64,000 nucleotides of DNA, taken from positions 16,799 through 80,798 of the forward strand of contig DATKWD010000165.1 of assembly GCA_035529695.1 (NCBI GenBank), given 5' to 3'. A model generated the notes under the pieces. It saw only the letters and a program-made list of their open reading frames with translations. It made no database searches and was not told where the DNA came from. How positions within the stretch are numbered: the stretch's first letter is position 1; every line of letters begins with the position of its first letter. Made by a program: the position numbers and the translations under genes. This document shows positions 8,576-15,849 of this stretch, one piece after another. The stretch comes from DATKWD01 sp035529695. Lineage in GTDB: Bacteria > Actinomycetota > Acidimicrobiia > Acidimicrobiales > Salinilacustritrichaceae.

Positions 8576-8748
8576 TAGGTCCTCGCTGAACTGCCGCCGA
8601 TGAGAGCCGAAACGAGGATGCCCAATGGAAGCGCTCCCCAGTAGCTGAGGCCGACACCGAGGTTGCCGAGGAACAGCATCAGTAGCCACGTCGACGGGAA
8701 CGTCGCCACGAGGAACACGACAAGAAATCCAACCAAAACCCTGACCAT
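8572..8748 (-). CDS. Small hydrophobic membrane protein (58 aa)
   Basis: A 58-residue frame beginning MVRVLVGFLVVFLVATF and ending in GGSSARTY. It has two clear membrane segments (about 3-32 and 37-51) linked by the short turn GVGLSYWG. Its composition is strongly membrane-like, not that of a random GC-rich frame, which argues for a real gene. I do not recognise the family. It is convergent with the cupredoxin lipoprotein and upstream of nothing on its own strand except the intergenic region before the thiolase end. A role as a small membrane subunit or envelope peptide is only a guess. Confidence 0.55.
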   Translation of the reverse strand: MVRVLVGFLVVFLVATFPSTWLLMLFLGNLGVGLSYWGALPLGILVSALIGGSSARTY

Positions 8749-8876
8749 TGCAGACTCCGATTCACTCGACGAACATGTCGCGTCGAGCCTACGGATCCGG
8801 CTCTCGCGAACTGGTCATGGTCTCGACGTTCTCGAGACTCGGTCGTCCCGGGCGCAGCGACGTCCCGAACGAGCTG

Positions 8877-10100
8877 TCAGACGCGTTCGATGATGATTGC
8901 GGGCGCCATCCCGCCTCCGGCGCACATCGTGATGAGGCCGACCTGCTGATCGCGCCGCTCGAGTTCGTCGAGCACCGTGCCGATCAGAATCGATCCCGTC
9001 GCTCCGATCGGATGACCGAGCGCCATCGCCCCGCCGTTCACGTTCACCTTCTCGCGGTCGAGGTCCAGGTCGCGCTGGAACTTCTCGGACACCACCGCGA
9101 ATGCTTCGTTGATCTCGAACAGGTCGATGTCGCCGAGGGTCATGCCGGCCTTGGCGAGCACCTTGTGTGCGGCCGGAACCGGCGCGTTGAGCATCAGGGT
9201 CGGGTCGTCGCCCATGTTCGAGGTCGCGACGACTCGGGCACGAGGCGTGAGGCCGTGAGCGATCGCGTATTCCTCGCTCGCGAGGAGGATGGCAGCTGCA
9301 CCATCGACGACGCCCGAGGAGTTGCCTGCGTGATGCACGTGCTCGATCGTGAGGTCGGGGAACTTGCGGGCCACGAGCTCGCGGTAGGTGGGAGCGTCGT
9401 CGGTGTGGCGGTAGTCGGCCACGGCCGCGAACGACGGTGACAAGGCGGCGAGCGACTCGGCGGTGGTGCCAGGACGTGGGAACTCCTCGTGGTCGAGCGC
9501 CAGCGTGCCGTCGAGGTTGAACACCGGGACGAGGCTCTTGTCGAAGCGTCCCTCCTCGATCGCCCGGGCCGCCCTCGCCTGTGACTCCGCTGCGTGTGCA
9601 TCGAGTGCCGAGCGAGGGATCTGTTCGAGGCTGGCAATCGCGTCGGCGCACACGCCTTGGTGTGGCTGCGGGTGGAGTTCCTGGAGATGGGCGTTGTTGG
9701 CCCCCATCGGCAGCATGCCCTTCTTCGGAAGAGACATCATCTCGGTGCCGCCGGAGATCACGAGGTCTTCCATGCCGGCCATCACGGCGTTGGCGGCGAT
9801 GTTGGTGCTGGTGATGCCCGAACCGCAGAAGCGGTCGAGGGTGACCCCGCTGGCCTTGGTGTCGTAGCCGGCATCGAGTGCCGCCATGCGGCCGAGGTCG
9901 CCGCTCTGCTCGCTGACCTGTGAACTGGTTCCCCACACCACGTCGTCGACGTCTGCGGTCTCGAACCCGTTGCGGTCGACCAACGCACGGAGCACCGTCG
10001 ATGCGAGGTGCTGTGGGTGGAGGTGCGCGAGTGATCCCTTGCCCTGCTTGCCGATGCCCCGGGGTGTCCGGCAGGCGTCGATGATGAATGCGTCGGGCAT
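8877..10100 (-). CDS. Acetyl-CoA C-acetyltransferase (thiolase)
   Basis: A 407-residue thiolase. Visible are the acyl-binding Cys92 in DRFCGSGITS, the GGTEMMS segment, NEAFAVVSEKF with the catalytic Asn/Glu region, GHPIGATGS with the active His, and the C-terminal CAGGGMAPAI with the second Cys. It catalyses thiolytic cleavage of 3-ketoacyl-CoA, or the reverse condensation, in fatty-acid or related catabolism. The ATG at 10100 (MPDAFIIDACRTPRG) is the canonical N-terminus; the upstream extension is not thiolase-like. It is divergent from the indolepyruvate oxidoreductase-type gene. Confidence 0.93.
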   Translation of the reverse strand: MPDAFIIDACRTPRGIGKQGKGSLAHLHPQHLASTVLRALVDRNGFETADVDDVVWGTSSQVSEQSGDLGRMAALDAGYDTKASGVTLDRFCGSGITSTNIAANAVMAGMEDLVISGGTEMMSLPKKGMLPMGANNAHLQELHPQPHQGVCADAIASLEQIPRSALDAHAAESQARAARAIEEGRFDKSLVPVFNLDGTLALDHEEFPRPGTTAESLAALSPSFAAVADYRHTDDAPTYRELVARKFPDLTIEHVHHAGNSSGVVDGAAAILLASEEYAIAHGLTPRARVVATSNMGDDPTLMLNAPVPAAHKVLAKAGMTLGDIDLFEINEAFAVVSEKFQRDLDLDREKVNVNGGAMALGHPIGATGSILIGTVLDELERRDQQVGLITMCAGGGMAPAIIIERV

Positions 10101-10225
10101 GGTTCGGTTCCCCTGGTCGCGAGCCGACAACCGTAGGGCACACACCCGAACGTCGACCACCGCAGCGGCGCACGAAGCTCGGCTCGGGTTGCGATACTGG
10201 GCGCGACGACACCGAGGGGGAAGAC

Positions 10226-13200
10226 GTGGCCACCGAGTCCTACGAGCTGACCGACCGGTACCTGGCCGACGATGGTCAGGTCTTCCTCACCGGCATCCAG
10301 GCGCTGGCCCGGCTCCCACTCGACGTCCTCCGAGCTGATCGCCGCGCGGGGCTGCGCACCGCCGCGTTCATCTCGGGCTACCAGGGCTCGCCATTGGGTG
10401 GGTACGGCGGCGCGGTCGAGGAGGCTGCTCGCCTCGCACCCGATCTGCCCGTCACCGTGCAGCCCGGGCTCAACGAGGAGCTCGCTGCCAGTTCGGTGAT
10501 GGGGTCGCAGCTCGCGATGACACAACCCGATGCCCGCTATGACGGGGTGCTCGGCATCTGGTACGGCAAGGCGCCCGGCGTGGACCGTGCGGCAGACGCG
10601 CTCCGCCACGCGGTCTACTCGGGAACCTCACCGCACGGAGGGGTGGTCGCGATCGTGGGCGACGACCCGGCCGCGAAGAGCTCGACGGTCCCGTCGTCCT
10701 CGGCAGGTCTGTTGTTCGACATGCACGTGCCCGTGCTGTATCCGGGCGATGCGGGCGAGGCCCTGCTGCTCGGCAGGCACGCGGCAACACTTTCTCGGAC
10801 CACGGGTCTGTGGGCTGCGGTGAAGATCGTGGCCGACGTCGCCGATGCAACGGCTTCGGTCGAGCTCCGAGCCGACGGCTTCGACCCGGTGATCCCCACG
10901 GTCGACGGCACCACCTACGTGCACCACCCCGACGGTCGCCTGCTCACGCCTCACACCCTCGAACTCGAGCAGGAGATCATCGAGGTCCGGTACGAGCTCG
11001 CAACCCGCTATGCCTCGGCCAATCGTCTCAACGAGATCGCGGTTGCCTCGGAGCATGCATGGATCGGGATCCTTTCATCGGGGATCACCTATCGGGAGGT
11101 GCGAGAAGCGCTCGGTCGCCTCGGTCTGCGAACCGACGACGAAGTCAGTGCCGCCGGAGTCCGGCTCCTCAAGATGGGAATGCCGCTTCCGTTCGATCCC
11201 GAGACCGTCCGAGACTTCGCGGCCGGGCTCGACGAGATCTTCGTGGTCGAGGAGAAGTCGCCGAATCTCGAGTCCCTGGTGAAGGACGCGTTGTATGCGT
11301 CGGCCGTGCGTCCGCGAGTCGTCGGCAAGTTCGACGATTCAGGTGCACGTCTGGTGCCGATGCACGGTGCGCTCGACGCCGACAGTGTCGCGCCGCTGCT
11401 CCGGCGGCGGCTCGGTGCACGGCTCGGGACTCGGTTGATTCCTGAGCCGCCGCGGCCGCGTGAGCACATCCCGCTCACCGTCACCCGGACGCCCTTCTAC
11501 TGCTCGGGGTGCCCGCACAACCGCAGTACCGAGGTGCCCGAGGGCGCGCTGGTGGGCGCCGGGATCGGATGTCACACCATGGCGCTGCTCATGGACCCCG
11601 ACCGGGTCGGCGACATCGCGGGGATCACGTGTATGGGCAACGAGGGTGCGCAGTGGATCGGGATGTCACCGTTCGTCGAGCGCGCCCATTTCTTCCAGAA
11701 CGTGGGTGACGGGACCTACTTCCACAGTGCGCAGCTGGCGGTGCAGGCGGCCATCGCCGCCGGGGTCCGCATGACCTACAAGCTGCTCTACAACGGCACG
11801 GTGGCCATGACCGGCGGTCAGGTCCCCGAAGGGCAGCTGCCGGTCGCGACCGTGGCGAAGATCCTGCGTCTGCAGGGGGTGAGCCGTATCATCATCACCG
11901 CCGAGGAGCCCGAGCGGTACCACCGGGTCGAGCTGCCCGACCGGACCGACGTGTGGGGTCGCGAACGCCTGATCGAGGCGCAGGAGGCGCTGGCAGAGGT
12001 CGACGGCGTCACGGTGCTCATCCACGACCAGGCGTGTGCAGCCGAGGCGCGACGGGCCCGCAAGCGCGGGCTTGTCGCGACGCCGCGACAACGCGTCGTC
12101 ATCAACGAGCGACTCTGCGAGGGATGCGGCGACTGCGGTCAGGTCAGCAACTGCCTGAGCGTCGAGCCGGTCGAAACCTTCTTCGGCCGCAAGACGCGCA
12201 TCAACCAGACGACCTGCAATCTCGACTACTCGTGCCTCGAGGGCGACTGCCCGTCCTTCATGACCGTGACCGCAGTCGAGCCGGGTGGGGTGGCACGACT
12301 ACTCGACCGGCTCCGCGGCCCCCGCAACGACGTGGCCGACGAGCGCACCGACGCGGCCGATCCGCCGTCGGACCTCCCGAGTCCGACCCCGATGGTTCCG
12401 CAGGACGATTTCGCGATGCGGATCACCGGGATCGGGGGCACGGGCGTCGTGACTTCGGCCCAGGTCCTCGGAACCGCCGCCATGCTCGACGGGTTCGAAG
12501 TGCGCGGTCTCGACCAGATCGGGTTGTCGCAGAAGGCAGGCCCGGTCGTCAGCGATCTTCGCCTGTCACGTCACGGTGCGACCGCCACCAATCGGCTGGG
12601 TGAGGGGCAAGCTGACCTCCTCCTCGCGTTCGACCAGCTCGTGGCCGCGTCGGACAAGGGGCTTCTGACCTGCGATGCCGCTCGGACGACCGTGGTCGGA
12701 TCGACGTCGGACTCGCCGACCGGGGCCATGATCACGCACCACGATCTCGTCCCGGAGAACCCCGACGAACTGGCGGCACGGATCGCTGGCATGACGAGGT
12801 CTGACGTCCAGCACTGGTTCGACGCCGAGGCAGCGACCTCGGACCTGTTGGGACGCTCGACCACCGCCAACGTCTTCGTCATCGGCATGGCTGTGCAAGC
12901 CGGGTGCGTTCCGGTGGCGCCCGAACGGATCGAGGAAGCGATCGCGCTCAACGGCGTGGCCGTCGGTTCGAACGTCGCGGCGTTCCGCTGGGGCCGTTGT
13001 GCCGTGGCCGATCCCGAGCGTCTCGAAGTGGCCCGAGCCGCCTCGAACCCAGACCCGGACCTCCGCGCGACCACGATCGGTGAGCAGATCGCATCGATGA
13101 CGCTCGACGCCGAGGTGCGAGCGGTGGTGGCGAGGCTGGCCGACGAGGTCGAGCGGTGGGGAGACCACGGCGACCGCACGACCTACCTCGCGCGGCTGGA

Positions 13201-13732
13201 GCACGTCGCGATCGCCGAGCGGGCGACTGGCGTCGACTCGTCCGCTCTGCTCGAGGCCACTGCACGAGGGCTGCACAAGCTCACCACCTACAAGGACGAG
13301 TACGAGGTCGCTCGGCTGATGGTCGACTCGGCCGCCGAAGAAGCGGTCGCGCGGGCCGGTGTCGCGCGCGCCGCGGTGGCATGGAAGCTGCATCCGCCCT
13401 TGCTGCGCACGGCGGGGATGCAGCGGAAGATCTCGATCAGCACCCGGTATGCGCCGGCGATGCGGGTTCTCGCCCGTGCCAAGGCGCTGCGCGGCTCGTT
13501 GCTCGATCCGTTCCGGTGGGCCGAGGTCCGTTGCGTCGAGCGACGCCTCGCCGGCGAGTACTGGAGCGCGATCGAAGCCGTGTTGCCCGGGCTCGACGCC
13601 CACTCGATTCCGGCGGCGGTTCGGATCGCCGAACTCGCACAGCTCGTGCGCGGCTACGAGAGCATCAAGCTGGCCAACGTCGAGCGCTTCCGCGGCGCGC
13701 TGGCCGAAGCGGCGCGCGCCGACGTTCGCTGA
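10226..13732 (+). CDS. Fused indolepyruvate ferredoxin oxidoreductase-type enzyme
   Basis: A 1168-residue single-chain TPP-dependent 2-oxoacid:ferredoxin oxidoreductase. Order: pyrimidine-binding domain with FISGYQGSPLGG near residue 48; TPP region FYCSGCPHNRST then GIGCHTMALL near 446 and VGDGTYFHSAQLAVQAAI; [4Fe-4S] segment CEGCGDCGQVSNC near 630 with further cysteines (CNLDYSCLEGDC); gamma-type domain ITGIGGTGVVTSAQVLG near 732; and a C-terminal domain found in long forms. It oxidatively decarboxylates an aryl- or branched-chain 2-oxoacid to the acyl-CoA with ferredoxin reduction. The GTG at 10226 follows GAGGGGG and gives the family length. The exact substrate is uncertain. Confidence 0.9.
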   Translation: MATESYELTDRYLADDGQVFLTGIQALARLPLDVLRADRRAGLRTAAFISGYQGSPLGGYGGAVEEAARLAPDLPVTVQPGLNEELAASSVMGSQLAMTQPDARYDGVLGIWYGKAPGVDRAADALRHAVYSGTSPHGGVVAIVGDDPAAKSSTVPSSSAGLLFDMHVPVLYPGDAGEALLLGRHAATLSRTTGLWAAVKIVADVADATASVELRADGFDPVIPTVDGTTYVHHPDGRLLTPHTLELEQEIIEVRYELATRYASANRLNEIAVASEHAWIGILSSGITYREVREALGRLGLRTDDEVSAAGVRLLKMGMPLPFDPETVRDFAAGLDEIFVVEEKSPNLESLVKDALYASAVRPRVVGKFDDSGARLVPMHGALDADSVAPLLRRRLGARLGTRLIPEPPRPREHIPLTVTRTPFYCSGCPHNRSTEVPEGALVGAGIGCHTMALLMDPDRVGDIAGITCMGNEGAQWIGMSPFVERAHFFQNVGDGTYFHSAQLAVQAAIAAGVRMTYKLLYNGTVAMTGGQVPEGQLPVATVAKILRLQGVSRIIITAEEPERYHRVELPDRTDVWGRERLIEAQEALAEVDGVTVLIHDQACAAEARRARKRGLVATPRQRVVINERLCEGCGDCGQVSNCLSVEPVETFFGRKTRINQTTCNLDYSCLEGDCPSFMTVTAVEPGGVARLLDRLRGPRNDVADERTDAADPPSDLPSPTPMVPQDDFAMRITGIGGTGVVTSAQVLGTAAMLDGFEVRGLDQIGLSQKAGPVVSDLRLSRHGATATNRLGEGQADLLLAFDQLVAASDKGLLTCDAARTTVVGSTSDSPTGAMITHHDLVPENPDELAARIAGMTRSDVQHWFDAEAATSDLLGRSTTANVFVIGMAVQAGCVPVAPERIEEAIALNGVAVGSNVAAFRWGRCAVADPERLEVARAASNPDPDLRATTIGEQIASMTLDAEVRAVVARLADEVERWGDHGDRTTYLARLEHVAIAERATGVDSSALLEATARGLHKLTTYKDEYEVARLMVDSAAEEAVARAGVARAAVAWKLHPPLLRTAGMQRKISISTRYAPAMRVLARAKALRGSLLDPFRWAEVRCVERRLAGEYWSAIEAVLPGLDAHSIPAAVRIAELAQLVRGYESIKLANVERFRGALAEAARADVR

Positions 13733-13734
13733 GG

Positions 13735-14322
13735 TCAGCCGAGAGGGGTCTCGGGTGGCGCCTGCGGAGCGAAGAGGTCGCGAAGGCGCGACTCGAAGTG
13801 CTCGAGCGGCTCACTGCGGAATTCGGGGTCGAAGGCCGGCGAGTCGTACTTCGCGCAGAACTCCTCGGTGTGGTCGAACCACGGGGAGTCCTTGAAGATG
13901 TCCCGGGTGTTGGGGTCGAGACCGATGTGGTGCCAGAAGTAGTACCCCTGGAAGACGCCGTGATTCGCGACCATGAAGTGGTTCGCCTCGCTCACCCGAC
14001 CCTTGATCATCGACGCGGCGATCTCGGGGTGGTTGTACGGCGCCAGGGTGTCGCCGATGTCGTGCAGGAGCGCACACATGACGTACTCGTCGTCGCGGCC
14101 ATCGCGTTCGGCGCGAGTGGCGGTCTGGAGGCTGTGCTCGAGGCGGTTGACGGGGAACCCGCCGTGATCGGACTCGAGGCTGCGCAAGAGCATGAGCGCG
14201 TGTTCGGCCACCATCTGCTGGGTGACCTCGAGCTGCGGGACGATGAGTGCCCAGTCCTCCTTGGTGGAGTTCTGAAAGCTGGTGAACGTGGCTCGGGTCT
14301 TGCCTTCGGCGATGTCGGTCAT
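13735..14322 (-). CDS. HD-domain protein, possibly PhnZ/MIOX-like oxygenase
   Basis: A 195-residue HD-domain protein. LEHSLQTATRAERDGRDDEY and ALLHDIGD give the H...HD metal-binding pattern, followed by further histidines in ANHFMVANHGVFQGYYFWHH. The spacing resembles the mixed-valence diiron HD oxygenases (PhnZ/TmpB, inositol oxygenase relatives) more than nucleotide phosphohydrolases. That assignment is a family-level guess; a phosphohydrolase is possible. It is convergent with the IOR gene (2-base gap) and divergent from the small gene at 14386. Confidence 0.7.
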   Translation of the reverse strand: MTDIAEGKTRATFTSFQNSTKEDWALIVPQLEVTQQMVAEHALMLLRSLESDHGGFPVNRLEHSLQTATRAERDGRDDEYVMCALLHDIGDTLAPYNHPEIAASMIKGRVSEANHFMVANHGVFQGYYFWHHIGLDPNTRDIFKDSPWFDHTEEFCAKYDSPAFDPEFRSEPLEHFESRLRDLFAPQAPPETPLG

Positions 14323-14372
14323 GGTTGCTCCTCGACGGCGGGCGTCAGCTCATCGTAGGGGAGCGCATCGCC

Positions 14373-14378
14373 TAGCGT
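14373..14378 (+). promoter_or_regulatory. -10 box of the gene at 14386
   Basis: TAGCGT lies exactly 7 bases before the GTG at 14386, matching the leaderless TANNNT-N7-start pattern. It supports that GTG as the true start. Confidence 0.45.
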
Positions 14379-14385
14379 TCGAGTC

Positions 14386-14760
14386 GTGGGCAGCACCCGG
14401 CGACTGGTCTTCGTCTACGACGTCGATGCGTCCCCGGTCGCGCTCCTCGGGGACCTTGGTGCCCGAATCATCACGGGTCATCCCGACTGCCGACTCCGCG
14501 ACCTGACCTTCGGCCGCATCTTGAAGGATCGGTCGTGGAAGACGTTCGTCGGCGGCCTGCCATGCGAAGTCGACTTCGAGCTGCGATCGACGTTCCGAAA
14601 GAGGCCCGATGTGCCTCGGTCCGCAACGTTTCCGGCCGTCTACCTCGACGCACCGGCGGGCCTCATCGAAGTCATCACCAGCAAGGAACTCGACGACCTC
14701 GACGACCTCGATGGCCTTCGGTCGCTCGTGTCGGGCGTGGTGGAGGGTCTCGGTCGCTGA
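14386..14760 (+). CDS. Conserved hypothetical protein (124 aa)
   Basis: A 124-residue soluble protein beginning with GTG. It opens with a hydrophobic strand (RRLVFVYDVDASPVALLGD), then CRLRDLTFGRILKDRSWKTF and a second conserved-looking block ending in EVITSKELDDLDDLDGL. The YDVDAS/...CxLxxLTxG pattern resembles uncharacterised small proteins with a YNADSG-type N-terminus. No catalytic motif is certain. It is isolated between two minus-strand genes; the -10 box at 14373 supports independent expression. Confidence 0.6.
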   Translation: MGSTRRLVFVYDVDASPVALLGDLGARIITGHPDCRLRDLTFGRILKDRSWKTFVGGLPCEVDFELRSTFRKRPDVPRSATFPAVYLDAPAGLIEVITSKELDDLDDLDGLRSLVSGVVEGLGR

Positions 14761-14770
14761 GGGGGAGTCC

Positions 14771-15463
14771 CTACCCGAGTTCGTCGTGGAGGAACTCGGT
14801 GACCTGCGGCCAGATGCGCTCGGCGAGCGCTTCGTCGTAGTTGCCGAGCGCGTCGTGGTCGGCCATGAATGCGTGGCCACTCCCGGGGTGCACGGTGAGG
14901 ACGACGTCCTTGCCGAGCCCTTGGAGCTTGTCTTGGAGCGCTGCGGCCGCGTCGGGCCCGAAGAAGTCGTCGTGTTCGGCCATGTGGCCCCTGACCTTGG
15001 CCGTGAGGCCGCTCCAGTCGGGCTCGCCGTCGCCGCTGGGGAAGCCGTAGAAGGGCACTGCGGCGGCCACCTTGTCGCCACGGAGCGCTGCGAGCAAGAA
15101 GGTGAGCATGCCGCCCATGCAGAAGCCGACGACCCCGATCGCGTCGCCGGTGGTGGCGTCGTGGGCGGCGAGGAAGTCGACCGCCCCGCTCATGTCTCGG
15201 GCTGCACGGTCGGGCGGGAGGGCCGTCATCAGCTGGCCGGCCTTGTCCATCTCGTCGTGTGCGGCCAACTCGCCGTGGTACAGGTCGGGGGCCAGCGCGA
15301 CGAAGCCGTTCTCCGCCAGCCGATCGGCCATCTTCTTGATGCCAGGATCGAGCCCCCACCACTCCTGGACGACCACGACGCCCGGACCCGACCCCGATGG
15401 GGGCGTCGCGACGTAGCCGCGTGCGGTGTTCCCGTTGGATGCGAACTCGACCATGGCTGCCAT
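14771..15463 (-). CDS. Dienelactone hydrolase family protein
   Basis: A 230-residue alpha/beta hydrolase of the dienelactone hydrolase family. It shows VVVQEWWGLDPGIKKMADRL (typical Glu of this family), the cysteine nucleophile in GFCMGGM, an acid near HDDFFGPD, and the catalytic His in PGSGHAFM. Such enzymes hydrolyse dienelactones or other small esters in aromatic catabolism. Two nearby in-frame ATGs (15463 and 15454) are possible; the upstream one is given. The MhuD-like gene ends 23 bases upstream on the same strand, so co-transcription is likely. Confidence 0.85.
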   Translation of the reverse strand: MAAMVEFASNGNTARGYVATPPSGSGPGVVVVQEWWGLDPGIKKMADRLAENGFVALAPDLYHGELAAHDEMDKAGQLMTALPPDRAARDMSGAVDFLAAHDATTGDAIGVVGFCMGGMLTFLLAALRGDKVAAAVPFYGFPSGDGEPDWSGLTAKVRGHMAEHDDFFGPDAAAALQDKLQGLGKDVVLTVHPGSGHAFMADHDALGNYDEALAERIWPQVTEFLHDELG

Positions 15464-15485
15464 GGCATCCGAAGCTACACCCAGG

Positions 15486-15803
15486 TCAGTCGTCGAGGTC
15501 GACGACCTCGTAGCTCCAGAGCTCCGACGACGTCGACACCGGACCACCATGCGCCGCCGGCTTGTCGGCGTTCTGGTGCCCGTGCTGGAACGCCCGCGAC
15601 TCGACCCAGGCGTCGAAGCTCTCGACGTCGGCCCAACGGGTGATCACGAGCCACTCGGAGCGGTCGTCAGTCGGCTTGAGGAGTTCGAACCCCTCGAAGC
15701 CCGGTTGTCCGTCGACAGCGCCGGCGCGAGCGGCGAAGCGGCGGGCGAGTTCGTCGCCTGCCTCGGCAGGGACGGTGATGGCGTTGATGCGGATGACGGT
15801 CAC
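15486..15803 (-). CDS. mhuD: MhuD/IsdG-like heme-degrading monooxygenase
   Basis: A 105-residue antibiotic-biosynthesis-monooxygenase fold protein. It closely follows Mycobacterium tuberculosis MhuD: RINAITVPAEAGDELARRF, PGFEGFELLKP and EWLVITRW. The heme-degradation residues Asn7 and Trp66 are in place, and a His at 74 or 76 lies near MhuD His75. The predicted role is oxidative cleavage of heme to release iron. The GTG at 15803 gives the exact MhuD N-terminus. It sits between a GGDEF-EAL gene and a dienelactone hydrolase, with no heme transporter nearby. A quinol monooxygenase role cannot be excluded. Confidence 0.78.
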   Translation of the reverse strand: MTVIRINAITVPAEAGDELARRFAARAGAVDGQPGFEGFELLKPTDDRSEWLVITRWADVESFDAWVESRAFQHGHQNADKPAAHGGPVSTSSELWSYEVVDLDD

Positions 15804-15849
15804 CCCGTCATCGTGGCACTGAAGGGGAGCCGAAGGCAGATCGCGCGTC

